This document shows, one piece after another, positions 8,530 through 17,304 of a DNA stretch of 64,000 nt (the first letter of the stretch is position 1; every line of letters begins with the position of its first letter). Both the position numbers and the translations under genes were made by a program. The stretch is from DAOUVR01 sp034430535 (GTDB lineage Bacteria > Chloroflexota > Dehalococcoidia > E44-bin15): NCBI GenBank assembly GCA_964443325.1, contig CAYUCL010000003.1, forward strand, positions 62,001 through 126,000, written 5' to 3'. The notes under the pieces are model-generated. The model had not been told where the DNA came from. It did no database searches and worked only from the letters and a program-made list of their open reading frames with translations.

Positions 8530-9732
8530 TTACAGTATCGCCCCTTCTTCCTTCATCGCGATGATGTCATCCCAGGTGTACCCCAAGTCGAGAAGTATCT
8601 CTTCGGTATGCTGGCCCAACTCGGGCGCCTGCTCTCGCACCATGCCCGGCGTCTCGCTCAGGTCGAGATTGACCCCAACCACCTTGGCCTCGCCGACGCC
8701 CGGATAGTCGATGGTCACCAGATAGTCATTCTCTATCACCTGCGGGTCGGAGGCCAGCTCGGTGAAAAGCTGCACTGGCGCCCACGGGAACTGCCACGGC
8801 TCCAGGCACTCGATCCACTCTCTCTGTGTTTTGGTGAGGAACAACTCGTCAAGGATGGACACCAGAGCATCGCTGTTCTCCCGCCTTGCTTCGTAGGCCC
8901 CGAAGCGGGGGTCCTCCTTCAGGTACTCTATCCCCACGGCTTCGCAGAACTGTGCCCAGCTCGCGTCGTCGTGCATAACCGCAATCTGGATGAACCTGTT
9001 GTCCTTGGTCTCATAGATGTTGTACAGGGAGCCCTCTTGCACGTGTGACTTGCCATACATGTCCTGATTGGCGTATAGAGAGGCATCGACACTACAGGCC
9101 GCCATCTTCATGAAGGCGCCAAGAAGTGAGGTGTGCACCAGTTGCCCCCTGCCGCTTCTCTCGCGGTGATAAAGGGCGAGCATAACTCCGTAAACTAGGT
9201 ATGTCGCTGCTATGTAATCACCCAGTGCTGGCGGCCACACCGCGGGGCGAACCCCGCGCTCGACGAAGCTCGTTAGCATCCCGGACCCCGCAACTCCGGT
9301 CACCTCGAAGCCGCCACGATTACGGCCCGGCCCCTTCAGCCCCCACCCGGTGCCCAAGGCATATATGAGCCTGGGATTCATGTGGGACAGCGTATCGTAG
9401 TCCACTCCCAAGCGCTCAAGACCCCCCATCCGCAGGTTTGTTACGAAGATATCTGCATCCCCCACCAGCTTGTACATCACCTGCCTTGCACTCTCGAAGT
9501 GCAGGTCGAGCGTCATGCTCTTCTTTCCACGCTGGATCTGGTCGAAGTACGAATTGAATCCGTTTGACGGCACGCCGCGCAGGATATCCACCCCTCGCAA
9601 AGGGTCACCGCCGCGGGGAGTCTCAATCTTAATCACCTCCGCCCCCATCTCGGCAAGGTATTCTGAGGTTCGCGGGCCGAATGCCTGTATGGTGAAATCA
9701 ACGACCCGTATGCCCTCCAGTGGTGCACTCAT
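8530..9732 (-). CDS. Family III CoA-transferase (CaiB/BaiF type), copy B of a tandem pair
   Basis: A 400-residue family III CoA-transferase. These enzymes move CoA between carboxylic acids through a mixed anhydride on a conserved Asp. N-terminal LEGIRVVDFTIQAFGPRTSEYLAEMGAEVIKIE and GERL-like segments are typical; the catalytic Asp is probably Asp172 in PPALGDYIAATYLVY. It lies 33 bases downstream of a close paralogue (9766-10968) in the same direction; the two share motifs and length end to end (both finish EEILL.LGYTWDDII). Such pairs can form heteromers, as in BbsEF, which activates benzylsuccinate. Base composition is visibly more GC-rich than the paralogue, so this copy may have come separately or diverged in codon use. 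Confidence 0.85.
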   Translation of the reverse strand: MSAPLEGIRVVDFTIQAFGPRTSEYLAEMGAEVIKIETPRGGDPLRGVDILRGVPSNGFNSYFDQIQRGKKSMTLDLHFESARQVMYKLVGDADIFVTNLRMGGLERLGVDYDTLSHMNPRLIYALGTGWGLKGPGRNRGGFEVTGVAGSGMLTSFVERGVRPAVWPPALGDYIAATYLVYGVMLALYHRERSGRGQLVHTSLLGAFMKMAACSVDASLYANQDMYGKSHVQEGSLYNIYETKDNRFIQIAVMHDDASWAQFCEAVGIEYLKEDPRFGAYEARRENSDALVSILDELFLTKTQREWIECLEPWQFPWAPVQLFTELASDPQVIENDYLVTIDYPGVGEAKVVGVNLDLSETPGMVREQAPELGQHTEEILLDLGYTWDDIIAMKEEGAIL

Positions 9733-9765
9733 CTATGCCTTCTCCTCTCCATGGTATGCCAGCTC

Positions 9766-10968
9766 TCAGAGTACTGCACCCTTCTCCTTCATCACAATTA
9801 TGTCATCCCATGTATAGCCCAGTTCCAACAGAATCTCTTCCGTTTGTTGACCCAGTTCTGGAGCCTTGCCTCTTATCTGGCCTGGCGTCTTGCTTAGATC
9901 GATAGCAGTCCCCACTACTTTGACTTCACCAACCTCCGGATCATCCAAAGTAACAATATAATCATTTTCAATAATTTGTGGGTCCGAAGCTAGCTCGGTA
10001 AAGTACTTAACTGGCGCCCATGGAAACTGGTATTTCTCGAGGCGCTCGATCCATTCGCTCTGGATTTTAGTGAGAAATACTTCGTCCAATATAGTAATAA
10101 GAGCCACATTATTTTCACGTCTGGCCTCTGGAGAGTTGAATCTGGGGTCATCATTTAAGTGCTCAAGGCCCATTGCTTGACAGAATTCAACCCAACTGCG
10201 GTAGTCCTGAACCACTGCCAATTGTATCCACCTCTTGTCCTTAGTCTGGTACATACTATACAGAGCGCCATCACCTTCATGGGGCAATCCAAACATGTCC
10301 TTCCCCGCAGCAATGGAAGTATCAATAACAGCGGACATAACCTTCATACAAGTACCCAGAAGTGATACATGTACCATCTGACCTTCTCCGGTTCGTTCCC
10401 GGTGAAAAAGGGCGAGCATTATGCTATATGCCAGAAATGTTGCCGCCGTATAATCACCAAAAGCCGGCGGGCACAGCGGTGGGCGGGAGCCAGGCTCAAC
10501 AAAACCCGACACTAATGCAGATCTGGCAAAACCGGTAGCCTCAAAAGCACCCCGGTTCCGTGCTGGGCCCTTCAGGCCCCACCCAGTGCCAATAGCATAG
10601 ATTAGCCTGGGATTGACTCTGGATAGAGTCTCATAATCCATTCCCAGCCTTTCCAATCCACCCATCCTCAGGTTCGTTACAAAAACGTCTGACTTCTCAA
10701 TGAGTTTGTATGCTACCTCGCGTGCTTTCTCATGATGTAAATCCATGGCAATGCTTTTCTTCCCCCGATTGGTTTGCTCAAAATAAGCCTTAAACTTGCC
10801 AATTGGCACTTCCCTCATGTTATCTATCCAGCGAATAGGCTCACCGCTTTGGGGATTCTCTATCTTGGTCACCTCAGCTCCCATTTCAGCGAGATAGGCA
10901 GCAGTCTGAGGGCCAAAAGCATATTGGGTCAAATCCAGAACCTTGATTCCTTCTAGAGGCATGCTCAT
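9766..10968 (-). CDS. Family III CoA-transferase (CaiB/BaiF type), copy A of a tandem pair
   Basis: A 400-residue paralogue of the next gene downstream, with the same start (LEGIKVLDLTQYAFGPQTAAY), the same catalytic block (CPPAFGDYTAATFLAYSIML, Asp about 172) and the same C-terminus. It is the promoter-proximal member of the pair. AGAAGGAGAAGG-like purines lie before the ATG at 10968. The acyl substrate is unknown. The presence of an X-succinate-synthase-like enzyme at 19-22 kb makes a succinyl-CoA-dependent activation of a fumarate adduct a reasonable but untested idea. Confidence 0.85.
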   Translation of the reverse strand: MSMPLEGIKVLDLTQYAFGPQTAAYLAEMGAEVTKIENPQSGEPIRWIDNMREVPIGKFKAYFEQTNRGKKSIAMDLHHEKAREVAYKLIEKSDVFVTNLRMGGLERLGMDYETLSRVNPRLIYAIGTGWGLKGPARNRGAFEATGFARSALVSGFVEPGSRPPLCPPAFGDYTAATFLAYSIMLALFHRERTGEGQMVHVSLLGTCMKVMSAVIDTSIAAGKDMFGLPHEGDGALYSMYQTKDKRWIQLAVVQDYRSWVEFCQAMGLEHLNDDPRFNSPEARRENNVALITILDEVFLTKIQSEWIERLEKYQFPWAPVKYFTELASDPQIIENDYIVTLDDPEVGEVKVVGTAIDLSKTPGQIRGKAPELGQQTEEILLELGYTWDDIIVMKEKGAVL

Positions 10969-11311
10969 CTATGTTTCCTTCTCCTTTCCGTCACTATGTT
11001 ATTTGGCTAGAATCGTTATCCGCCATTTAATATTCCAATTCTTAACGCGAAGCTGTCCATTCCTACCTTCTACGCAAACGTGAGTTTTTTGAACCTTTTG
11101 CCCCTAAGAGCCAATCTGCAGGTTTATATAGAATCACCTATCTTTGTTCCGCGAACTTTGCCAGAATGGTTTGGGGAGAAACCAAAGCAAGAACTGCCAC
11201 GAATCAGCGGGACAGGCAGGTACAATTTCACAGATGCTTGTTTTGTGTTTACTTTATTCAGCTTCTCAGATCGTCCAAAGGTGCTACTCTAAATGCCGTG
11301 CTTCCAATTTA
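10969..11311. other. Intergenic stretch without a gene
   Basis: About 340 bases between a minus-strand CoA-transferase start and the end of a small minus-strand gene. It contains short open frames with no ribosome binding site and no recognisable family. I see no strong hairpin or promoter here. Confidence 0.4.
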
Positions 11312-11635
11312 TTAATAGGGAGAACGCTCGTTATCATAATACTTATTCACGAATGCAATATATTCATCAAGCAAGGTTGCCGCTTTACCGTTGTCGCCAT
11401 TATGTATAGCCTTAATTGCGCTTTCCAATATTCCAATTTCCATATCAATCAGCGAGGATATATTGCAAAGATTGCCAACGCAGGAACCCATATCGCTTCG
11501 CCACATATGCGATTGCTTTATGTCTACTAGCTTTTTTATATCGGCAAGACACTCCTCTTTTGTTTGAGGGTTAGCCAGTTTTTCTTTGGTAGCAGCCATG
11601 GATGCTTCGACATCCCCCTTATCCATCATCAACAT
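11312..11635 (-). CDS. Small helical protein of unknown function
   Basis: A 107-residue protein, predicted almost wholly helical, with the pattern MAATKEKLANPQTKEECLADIKKLVDIKQ and LIDMEIGILESAIKAIHNGD. Two cysteines lie close together (GSCVGNLCNIS). It is acidic to neutral and has no signal or membrane segment. AGGAGAG lies about 8 bases before the ATG at 11635, which supports that it is a real gene. I do not recognise the family. Confidence 0.55.
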   Translation of the reverse strand: MLMMDKGDVEASMAATKEKLANPQTKEECLADIKKLVDIKQSHMWRSDMGSCVGNLCNISSLIDMEIGILESAIKAIHNGDNGKAATLLDEYIAFVNKYYDNERSPY

Positions 11636-11772
11636 TTCGCTTCTCTCTCCTGCTATTGAAGTTAAAAATTATTCAACACCCTTTTAACATTATAAGGCTA
11701 ACTAACGCAATTGCCAAGGGGCTTGAGGCACGCAATCAGCTCGCGAGCTTAAGATAGCAAACAAAAAGGCTC

Positions 11773-11816
11773 TTGACTTGCACTCCCATTAGATGTATAA
11801 TTAGAACAAATGTTCT
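11773..11816 (+). promoter_or_regulatory. LexA-type SOS box over a sigma-70 promoter
   Basis: TTGACT (11773-11778), a 17-bp spacer and TATAAT (11796-11801) are followed two bases later by GAACAAATGTTC (11804-11815), which matches the Gram-positive-type SOS box GAAC-N4-GTTC exactly and, with flanking A and T, is a 14-bp symmetric site. It overlaps the expected transcription start of the mutagenesis cassette that follows, the right position for LexA repression. Confidence 0.7.
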
Positions 11817-11837
11817 TACTGCCTCGATCTTCTTTCC

Positions 11838-12086
11838 ATGAGCAGAATCATTTTAGAGAAGGTATTACTCTATCGAAAGGACGGAATGGTTCCCCAGGCC
11901 TTCATCTGGCGGGGCCGAGTCTACCGCATCACCAGCGTCATAAACTGGTGGCGAGAGCCCGGAGCCTGGTGGGAGGGGGAACCAGTACGCTCTTTTCTCC
12001 GGGTCACTGCTAAGAGGGAGACCGAAGGCGTATGCGACCTGTGCAGGGTGGGACAAGATTGGCTGCTGTACCGAATTTACGACTGA
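11838..12086 (+). CDS. DUF6504-like protein upstream of the DnaE2/ImuC gene
   Basis: An 82-residue basic protein with many aromatic residues: FIWRGRVYRITSVINWWREPGAWWEGEPVRSF and a final WLLYRIYD. The WRGRxYRI...W...WW.GEP...LYRIYD pattern is that of DUF6504, a small family that in Actinobacteria sits with imuB/dnaE2 translesion genes. Its stop overlaps the start of the polymerase frame by about 55 bases, so the two are probably translated together. No good ribosome binding site precedes the ATG. Its role in translesion synthesis is unknown; context suggests an accessory factor. Confidence 0.65.
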   Translation: MSRIILEKVLLYRKDGMVPQAFIWRGRVYRITSVINWWREPGAWWEGEPVRSFLRVTAKRETEGVCDLCRVGQDWLLYRIYD

Positions 12087-14200
12087 AGGAGTTCATTCAC
12101 CTCCATGTCCATTCCCCATACAGCTTTCTCGACGGCGTATCCCCTATCGAGCGCCTTCTACAGAAAGCAAAGCATTTCGGCATGCCTGCTATGGCCCTAA
12201 CCGACCATAATAGCCTGACCGGAGCCATTCGCTTCTACGATAGGGCAAGGGAAATGGGCATCAAGCCTATTATCGGCGCTGAGGTCGATGTCGAAGGTGG
12301 TTATCACCTGACCATTCTAGCCCAGGGTATCGAGGGGTATGCCAACCTGTGCCATCTTCTTTCCGAAGCCCACCTGGCCAAGCTCGATCCCCACCCGGCG
12401 GCTACCAAGGAGATGCTGGCCAGGCATTCCAGTGGTCTCACAGTCCTCTCCGGTTGCAACAAAGGCGAGATTCCTAGCCTGGTCGCCAGGGGCCTCCCGG
12501 AAAAAGCGAAGGAAGCTGCAGCATTTTACCAGAGCATCTACCCGGACCGCTTCTACATCGAGCTTGTCTACCACCCCAACAGGGATGGCAGGCGCTCCAT
12601 ATATCGACTGCTGGAGTTCGCCAGGGAGCTATGTCTTCCCGTCGTCGCCACCAACGACGTTCACTATGCTGAGATGGAGGAATACGCCGTCCACGAACTC
12701 CTGGAATCTATCCGGCAGATTATTCCCATAGAGCAACTTCCGGGCCCCAGGACGGTGGAGCAGTACCTCAAATCCCCTACCGAGATGGCCGCCCTTTTCA
12801 GGGATATCCCTGAAGCCCTAAGCAACACGGTAGCGGTGGCCGAGCAATGCAATCTTGATCTCCCCCTGGGCGAGCCCAAGTTTCCCGTTTTCTCTCCTCC
12901 TGCCGGATACAGCGCGCAGAGTTACCTGAGGGAACTGACATATCAAGGAGCCTCGCGTAGGTATGGAAATCCCAGCACGGTGATCCTGGATCGCCTGAAG
13001 CACGAGTTTGAGGTTATTAGCCTACTGGACTTTGAGACCTATTTCTTAGTGGTGTGGGATATTGCCCGCTTCGCCAGGGAAAGAGGCATCCGCTACCAGT
13101 GCCGGGGCAGCGCCGTCAATAGCCTTGTAGTCCACTGCCTGGACATCAGCAATGTGGACCCGTTGGAGTACGATCTGCTCTTTGAGCGCTTCATGCACAA
13201 GGAGCGCCGCGAGATGCCAGATATCGATCTCGACTTTCAGCGCACCAGGCGGGATGAGGTGAAGGAATACATTACCAGCAAGTACGGCAGGAACAGCGTG
13301 GCGGCAGTGGCTACCATCAACACCTTCCAGGCCAGGAGCGCCATCCGGGAGGCAGCCAAAGCTCTCAACCTGCCTAAAAGTGCTTTAATAGGGCTTCAGG
13401 CAGGCGTCCGATGGCAGTCGGTAAAGGAGCTTGCAGCGTGCACCAATACTCTCCCCGAATTGAAGACTAACCGAGCCCTCAGAAACCCGGTGTTCAGGGA
13501 TTTTCTAAAGCTGTGCTCAGCCCTGGACGGTCTGCCCCGGCACCTGTCGGTGCACCTGGGTGGTCTGGTTATCAGTCCAGGCAGTCTTGCCGACTGGGTG
13601 CCACTGCAATGGTCCAGCGGCGGCGATGTCATCACTCAGTTCGAAAAGGACGACATCGAGCGTCTGGGCCTCATCAAGATGGATATCCTGGCCGTTCCCA
13701 CACTGGACGTCATCGAGGACACGGTGGCTGAGGTGAAAAGAATCCGGGGCGTCGAGGTAAACGTAGACTCCATCCCCCGAGACGATCCCGCAGTCTTTGC
13801 CATGCACCGGGAGGGGGACACCATCGGCTGCTTTCAGGTGGAGAGCCCGGCGCAACGGGAGATGGCAGGTAGGCTGCTTCCCGAATGCTTCGATGACCTG
13901 ATACTGCTACTGGCTCTCATCCGGCCAGGACCCATGAAATCGAGGATGCACGAGAAATACCTTAAAGTGAGACAGGGGCAACAGCCGCTGACCTATCTGG
14001 ACAAAAGGCTGGAACCAGTGCTCAAGGAGACCCTGGGCCAGTTGGTCTACCAGGAGCAGGTGCTCCCACGAACTGGCGGGGATGAGCTACGCCGATGCCG
14101 ACGGGCTGAGGCGGGCCATGACCCATGGACGCTCTCCCGAAGAGATGGAAAAGATACGCGAGGCTTTTATCTCCTCATGTCTGAGCAACAGCGTATCTAA
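12032..14200 (+). pseudogene. DnaE2/ImuC-type DNA polymerase III alpha, N-terminal part (frameshifted)
   Basis: The first two thirds of an error-prone C-family polymerase. The PHP domain is visible at FIHLHVHSPYSFLDG (about residue 21) and MALTDHNSL. The palm carries RGSAVNSLVVHCLDISNVDP and MPDIDLDF with Asp399 and Asp401, matching the two catalytic Asp of DnaE, and KMDILAVPTLDVIED with the third. The wording RGSAxNSxxxxxLxI is that of DnaE2/ImuC rather than replicative DnaE. Meaningful sequence ends at LVYQEQVL near 14065; beyond that the frame runs through nonsense to 14200, while the true continuation lies in another frame. The start is uncertain: ATG 12032, GTG 12041 or TTG 12059. Confidence 0.8.
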
Positions 14201-15206
14201 GACAATTGCCCAGACAGCTTGGCAAGAGGTCTCAGCCTTTGCTGCATATGGCTTCCCCAAGGGTCATGCCGCCTCCTATGCCATTCCTGCCTATCAAACC
14301 TTGTGGCTTAAGTGCCATTATCTGCCGGAGTTCCTGGTCAGCGTCCTCAATAACCAACCCATGGGCTATTATCCACCCTGGGTGTTGGTGCAGTATGCCG
14401 GGTGGAAAGGAATCGAGGTGCTGCCACCCGACATCAACATGTCCATGGATCGCTATTCCTTAGAGGATCGAGCTATCAGGATGGGGCTGTCTCAACTCAA
14501 GGGGGTCTCTAACCCAGCCTTGGCTTCTATACTCAGCGCCAAAAATAAGGATGGGCAATTCCGCAGTGTGGGGGACTTTCTGCTGCGAACAAACGTGCCC
14601 AAGTCAACCACTGAGGATCTCATCAAGGTGGGGGCCTTCGACTCCATTTGTGGTAACCGGTGCCAGCTTATATCCCAGCTAGATTCCCTGCTTACGAACA
14701 AGCAGAGGCGCAGGCATGGTACGCAGAATGAAATGATTCCCTTTGGCGAAGTTGGCAAGGAAAATCTCACCGATGCCTCAACTCCACCCATCGATGCTGC
14801 TCTGTGGCAGCACTACGAGCTTGACCTGCTGGGTCTTCCCATTAGCGGACACCCTCTGGATTCGCTGGATGGCCGGATTAAGGGCATCACCAAAATCAAA
14901 GACCTGAAGGGGTTGCTAGCCAACCACCGGGTAAAACTTGCAGTGGGGGTTATCAGATACCAGACCCCGCCTATCTGGGATGGAACCAGAGTTGTCTATA
15001 TCTGCGCCGCGGACGAAACGGGCATTGTGGATATAACTCTCTTCTCGGACGCCCAGGAACGCTCAGGTGAAGCTCTCTTCAAGGCAGGATGGCTCTTGGT
15101 TGAGGGAATTGTGCAGCGTCGAGGACTCCACGCACTGTCAGTGATAGCTTATCGTGTTGCCACCTTACAGCCCCCCGCTTCAAGTCAACGTAAAAAATGT
15201 TTTTAA
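14082..15206 (+). pseudogene. DnaE2/ImuC-type DNA polymerase III alpha, C-terminal part
   Basis: The remainder of the polymerase, resuming in a different frame as HELAGMSYADADGLRRAM (the codons just before the ATG at 14082 read H-E-L-A-G). It holds the fingers region (QTAWQEVSAFAAYGFPKGHAASYA), the helix-hairpin-helix (MGLSQLKGVSNPALASIL) and an OB-fold tail (VVYICAADETGIVDITLF). With the first part it makes about 1,050 residues, the usual DnaE2 length. Relative to the family wording (VLxIAxELAGMS) about 8 bases appear missing between 14065 and 14067, which causes the shift. No slippery heptamer is present, so this is a mutation or an assembly error rather than programmed frameshifting. Confidence 0.8.
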
Positions 15207-15207
15207 T

Positions 15208-15300
15208 TTGGCAACTATCCCTTGAAGGTAGGTATAATACAATGATAATGGGTAAAACAAATAGGCTGGAGACCTTGCTCATTGCCTCTCAACCTATTTG
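15208..15300 (+). promoter_or_regulatory. Possible promoter and hairpin between dnaE2 and the Ntn-hydrolase
   Basis: TTGGCA (15208-15213) and TATAAT (15233-15238) with a 19-bp spacer precede an inverted repeat, CAAATAGG (15258-15265) with CCTATTTG (15293-15300), with inner GAGA/TCTC pairing. There is no open frame in it. It could encode a short structured RNA or a leader, but no T-tract follows. Confidence 0.3.
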
Positions 15301-15380
15301 CTATTGGGTTCTATATTACAGTCGATTGCTTTCCCATCAAGCTACCGCCCCACCAAGATTATAGCACTATGATAAAATTT

Positions 15381-15409
15381 TTGACTAGAGAGCAATAAAA
15401 TGATATGCT
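15381..15409 (+). promoter_or_regulatory. Promoter of the Ntn-hydrolase operon
   Basis: TTGACT (15381-15386), 17-bp spacer, TATGCT (15404-15409). It lies 35 bases before the chosen start codon at 15444. Confidence 0.55.
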
Positions 15410-15443
15410 GACTTCCCTGAAAGGCCAAGAAGGGAGGCGCAGT

Positions 15444-16265
15444 ATGTCATTGGGTATAGTATTCAAGGGACCCGAAGGCATTGTTTTAGCTGCTGATAGT
15501 AGGGTTACGCTTAACGCACATTTGCCAAACCAAAATTTAATCATTTCAGCTACGTTTGATAATGCTACTAAGCTACTCAGAGTTAAGGGGCAAGATTATA
15601 TCGGAGCAGTCACCTATGGGATGGGAGCTCTAGGAGAAGGAACTCCTCGAACCGCTCACAGTTTTATCCCAGAATTTGAGGCTAAGTTAAGTAATGAATC
15701 AGGGGATAGATTGAGTGTCCCAGATTTTGCAGATAAGATTAGTGAGTTTTTCTTGTCTCAATGGACAACAAGCATGCCCAACAATTATCAAGGACCAGAT
15801 ATGGTATTTCTGGTAGGTGGGTTTGACGAAGGTTCTCCGTATGGGCGAGCCTTTGAGATTGGGATACCCTCTCGACCAACACCAAAAGAATGGCACGTAA
15901 ATACTTTTGGGCCTGTATGGGGTGGGCAGCGAGAGTTCACAGACCGTTTAATACAAGGATTTGACCCAAGAGTGCTAGATATAGTTAAGGATACATTTGG
16001 CTTATCTAATGACCAGCAGGTTGAATTACAAGATAAACTTAAACCGCTCAGCGTGCAAATCCCTTATCCTTTTCTACCATTGCAGGACTGTGTTGACTTG
16101 TCTATCTTTTTAGTGAGAACTACTATGACTATTCAAACATGGCAAGTAGGTGTGCGGGGCGTAGGTGGTGCAATAGATGTCGCTACTATTACTCGAACTG
16201 ATGGATTCAAGCCTGTGCAACTGAAAAGAGTAAGAGGTGAATCATCCAGTATGGAGGAAGATTAA
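15444..16265 (+). CDS. Proteasome-fold Ntn-hydrolase with predicted N-terminal Ser nucleophile
   Basis: A 273-residue protein that resembles proteasome beta/HslV/Anbu subunits. With the initiator Met removed, the chain starts SLGIVFKGPEGIVLAADSRV. Numbering Ser as 1 puts Asp at 17 and Arg at 19, exactly the positions of the conserved Asp17 and Arg19 of proteasome beta subunits, and ATKLLRV supplies a Lys (42) in the place of Lys33 after a short insertion. GQDYIGAVTYGMGAL matches the next beta strands. The start at 15444 has AGGGAGG upstream and is needed to expose the Ser; a longer frame from 15405 would bury it. The length exceeds a usual beta subunit by about 60 residues. No ATPase partner is adjacent. 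The fold is an inference from motifs; substrate unknown. Confidence 0.65.
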   Translation: MSLGIVFKGPEGIVLAADSRVTLNAHLPNQNLIISATFDNATKLLRVKGQDYIGAVTYGMGALGEGTPRTAHSFIPEFEAKLSNESGDRLSVPDFADKISEFFLSQWTTSMPNNYQGPDMVFLVGGFDEGSPYGRAFEIGIPSRPTPKEWHVNTFGPVWGGQREFTDRLIQGFDPRVLDIVKDTFGLSNDQQVELQDKLKPLSVQIPYPFLPLQDCVDLSIFLVRTTMTIQTWQVGVRGVGGAIDVATITRTDGFKPVQLKRVRGESSSMEED

Positions 16266-16266
16266 A

Positions 16267-16464
16267 GTGGAAGTTCTAACAAATGGAGTGGGAACAAAAG
16301 AATGGGAGGAAATAAGTAAGGATTGGTATATTTACGCATATGTGCCAGGTTCTCCTATAGGTGATGTAACCGAAGGGTTATCTTCAGAAGAACAGGATAG
16401 TGTTTTCACGAAACAAGACTCTGAAAAAGTACTCAAAGAAGTTAGCCGCAAAATTAAGAAGTAG
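16267..16464 (+). CDS. Small acidic partner of the Ntn-hydrolase, unknown function
   Basis: A 65-residue protein starting with GTG one base after the stop of the Ntn-hydrolase, with GGAGG (16253-16257) 9 bases upstream, so translational coupling is likely. The sequence (WEEISKDWYIYAYVPG, then a charged helical tail ending VLKEVSRKIKK) is not recognised. A longer in-frame start at 16237 would overlap the upstream gene. The tight linkage suggests a substrate, inhibitor or regulator of the hydrolase, which is only an inference. Confidence 0.5.
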   Translation: MEVLTNGVGTKEWEEISKDWYIYAYVPGSPIGDVTEGLSSEEQDSVFTKQDSEKVLKEVSRKIKK

Positions 16465-16634
16465 TTATTTGGCCTAGAACAGTCTTGAACATAGCTCTTT
16501 CATCTTTCCTATGATTGTATCGAAAGGTGTATTCGTCTAGACATGATTGGAGATACTTAGGTGATATAGCATGATAGACATCAGAAATACCACGCTTAAC
16601 CAAAGACCAGAAACCCTCAATGCTATTACTGCTG
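16454..16634 (-). pseudogene. IS1595/ISXO2-type transposase remnant (C-terminal 60 residues)
   Basis: The minus-strand frame gives SNSIEGFWSLVKRGISDVYH, then ISPKYLQSCLDEYTFRYNHR and a short tail. This is the end of the DDE domain of ISXO2/IS1595 transposases (the E of the triad lies in the N-IEGFWSLLKRG block). The rest of the transposase is missing; upstream the frame runs into the neighbouring C_GCAxxG_C_C gene and makes no sense. It is a dead fragment, convergent with the Ntn operon and overlapping the last codons of the neighbour. Confidence 0.75.
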
Positions 16635-17141
16635 AGAATCCTTCTCCATCTCCTCCAGGATGATTCTGGTTGTGAGCCTGGCTGTTTCCCCAACGAGCTT
16701 TGAGCAATAATCGAACATACCAAACTTCGTGGCTTCTTGTAGCTCATTAGGGTCATACAGGTTGAAAGTCCTGCCCATAAGCCTTTCTTGAATGTCGTAA
16801 CACCGGCAAGTGCCATATTTTTCAACAAACTCGTCATGCAACCTTTTTGACAGTATATAGGATTTCAGCGGCTTCATCATATCGGCAAAATCCTTCCTTT
16901 CCCTGCCAAAAAGATAGCCTATCACTATAGCCCCTGCCGTGAGAGACCCACAAGTCCCATCTCCGGTTAGCCCCAGCCCGTCAGCTAAACCACTCGCCGC
17001 CTTGAAAACATCTTCATTGTCAATATCAAGAGCATCGAAAATTCCCGCAATCGTAGTCTGTGCGCATCCAGTACATTCCCTTTCATACTTGCGCCCCCGC
17101 TCAAAGGCCTTATTTGAAATCTCTTCGATTGACTTTCCCAT
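16626..17141 (-). CDS. C_GCAxxG_C_C family redox protein
   Basis: A 171-residue protein of the C_GCAxxG_C_C family, presumed redox-active, found mostly in anaerobes. Family marks are ECTGCAQTTIAGIFDAL, GTCGSLTAGAIVIGYLFG and the later paired cysteines KYGTCRCYDIQERLMGR, plus a distal FDYCSKLVGETA. The start at 17141 has AAGGGGGA upstream; an in-frame Met 33 bases earlier lacks this. The 3' end abuts and overlaps an IS remnant, so the final residues (EEMEKDSQQ) may be altered from the ancestral end. It precedes the HpaB-like gene on the same strand but with a 160-base gap. Confidence 0.75.
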   Translation of the reverse strand: MGKSIEEISNKAFERGRKYERECTGCAQTTIAGIFDALDIDNEDVFKAASGLADGLGLTGDGTCGSLTAGAIVIGYLFGRERKDFADMMKPLKSYILSKRLHDEFVEKYGTCRCYDIQERLMGRTFNLYDPNELQEATKFGMFDYCSKLVGETARLTTRIILEEMEKDSQQ

Positions 17142-17304
17142 ATAATTCCCCCTTACTGTTTTTTCAAACAACATACTTCGATGAGAAATACTTATCTATG
17201 CCACACATAATTGTACCATCTCACCAGCATTAATGACCAAGCTAAATGCCCAGGATCTACCACCGCTTATTCTAATCCCCTTGCACGGCCAAGCGTCCAC
17301 ATGC

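Noticed and set aside
14055..14090. Programmed ribosomal frameshift in dnaE2
   Set aside because: There is no slippery heptamer or stimulatory hairpin, and residues of the family consensus are missing at the junction, which points to a deletion.
16634..16837. Upstream part of the minus-strand transposase frame
   Set aside because: It overlaps the C_GCAxxG_C_C gene and reads as random sequence; only the last 60 residues match a transposase.
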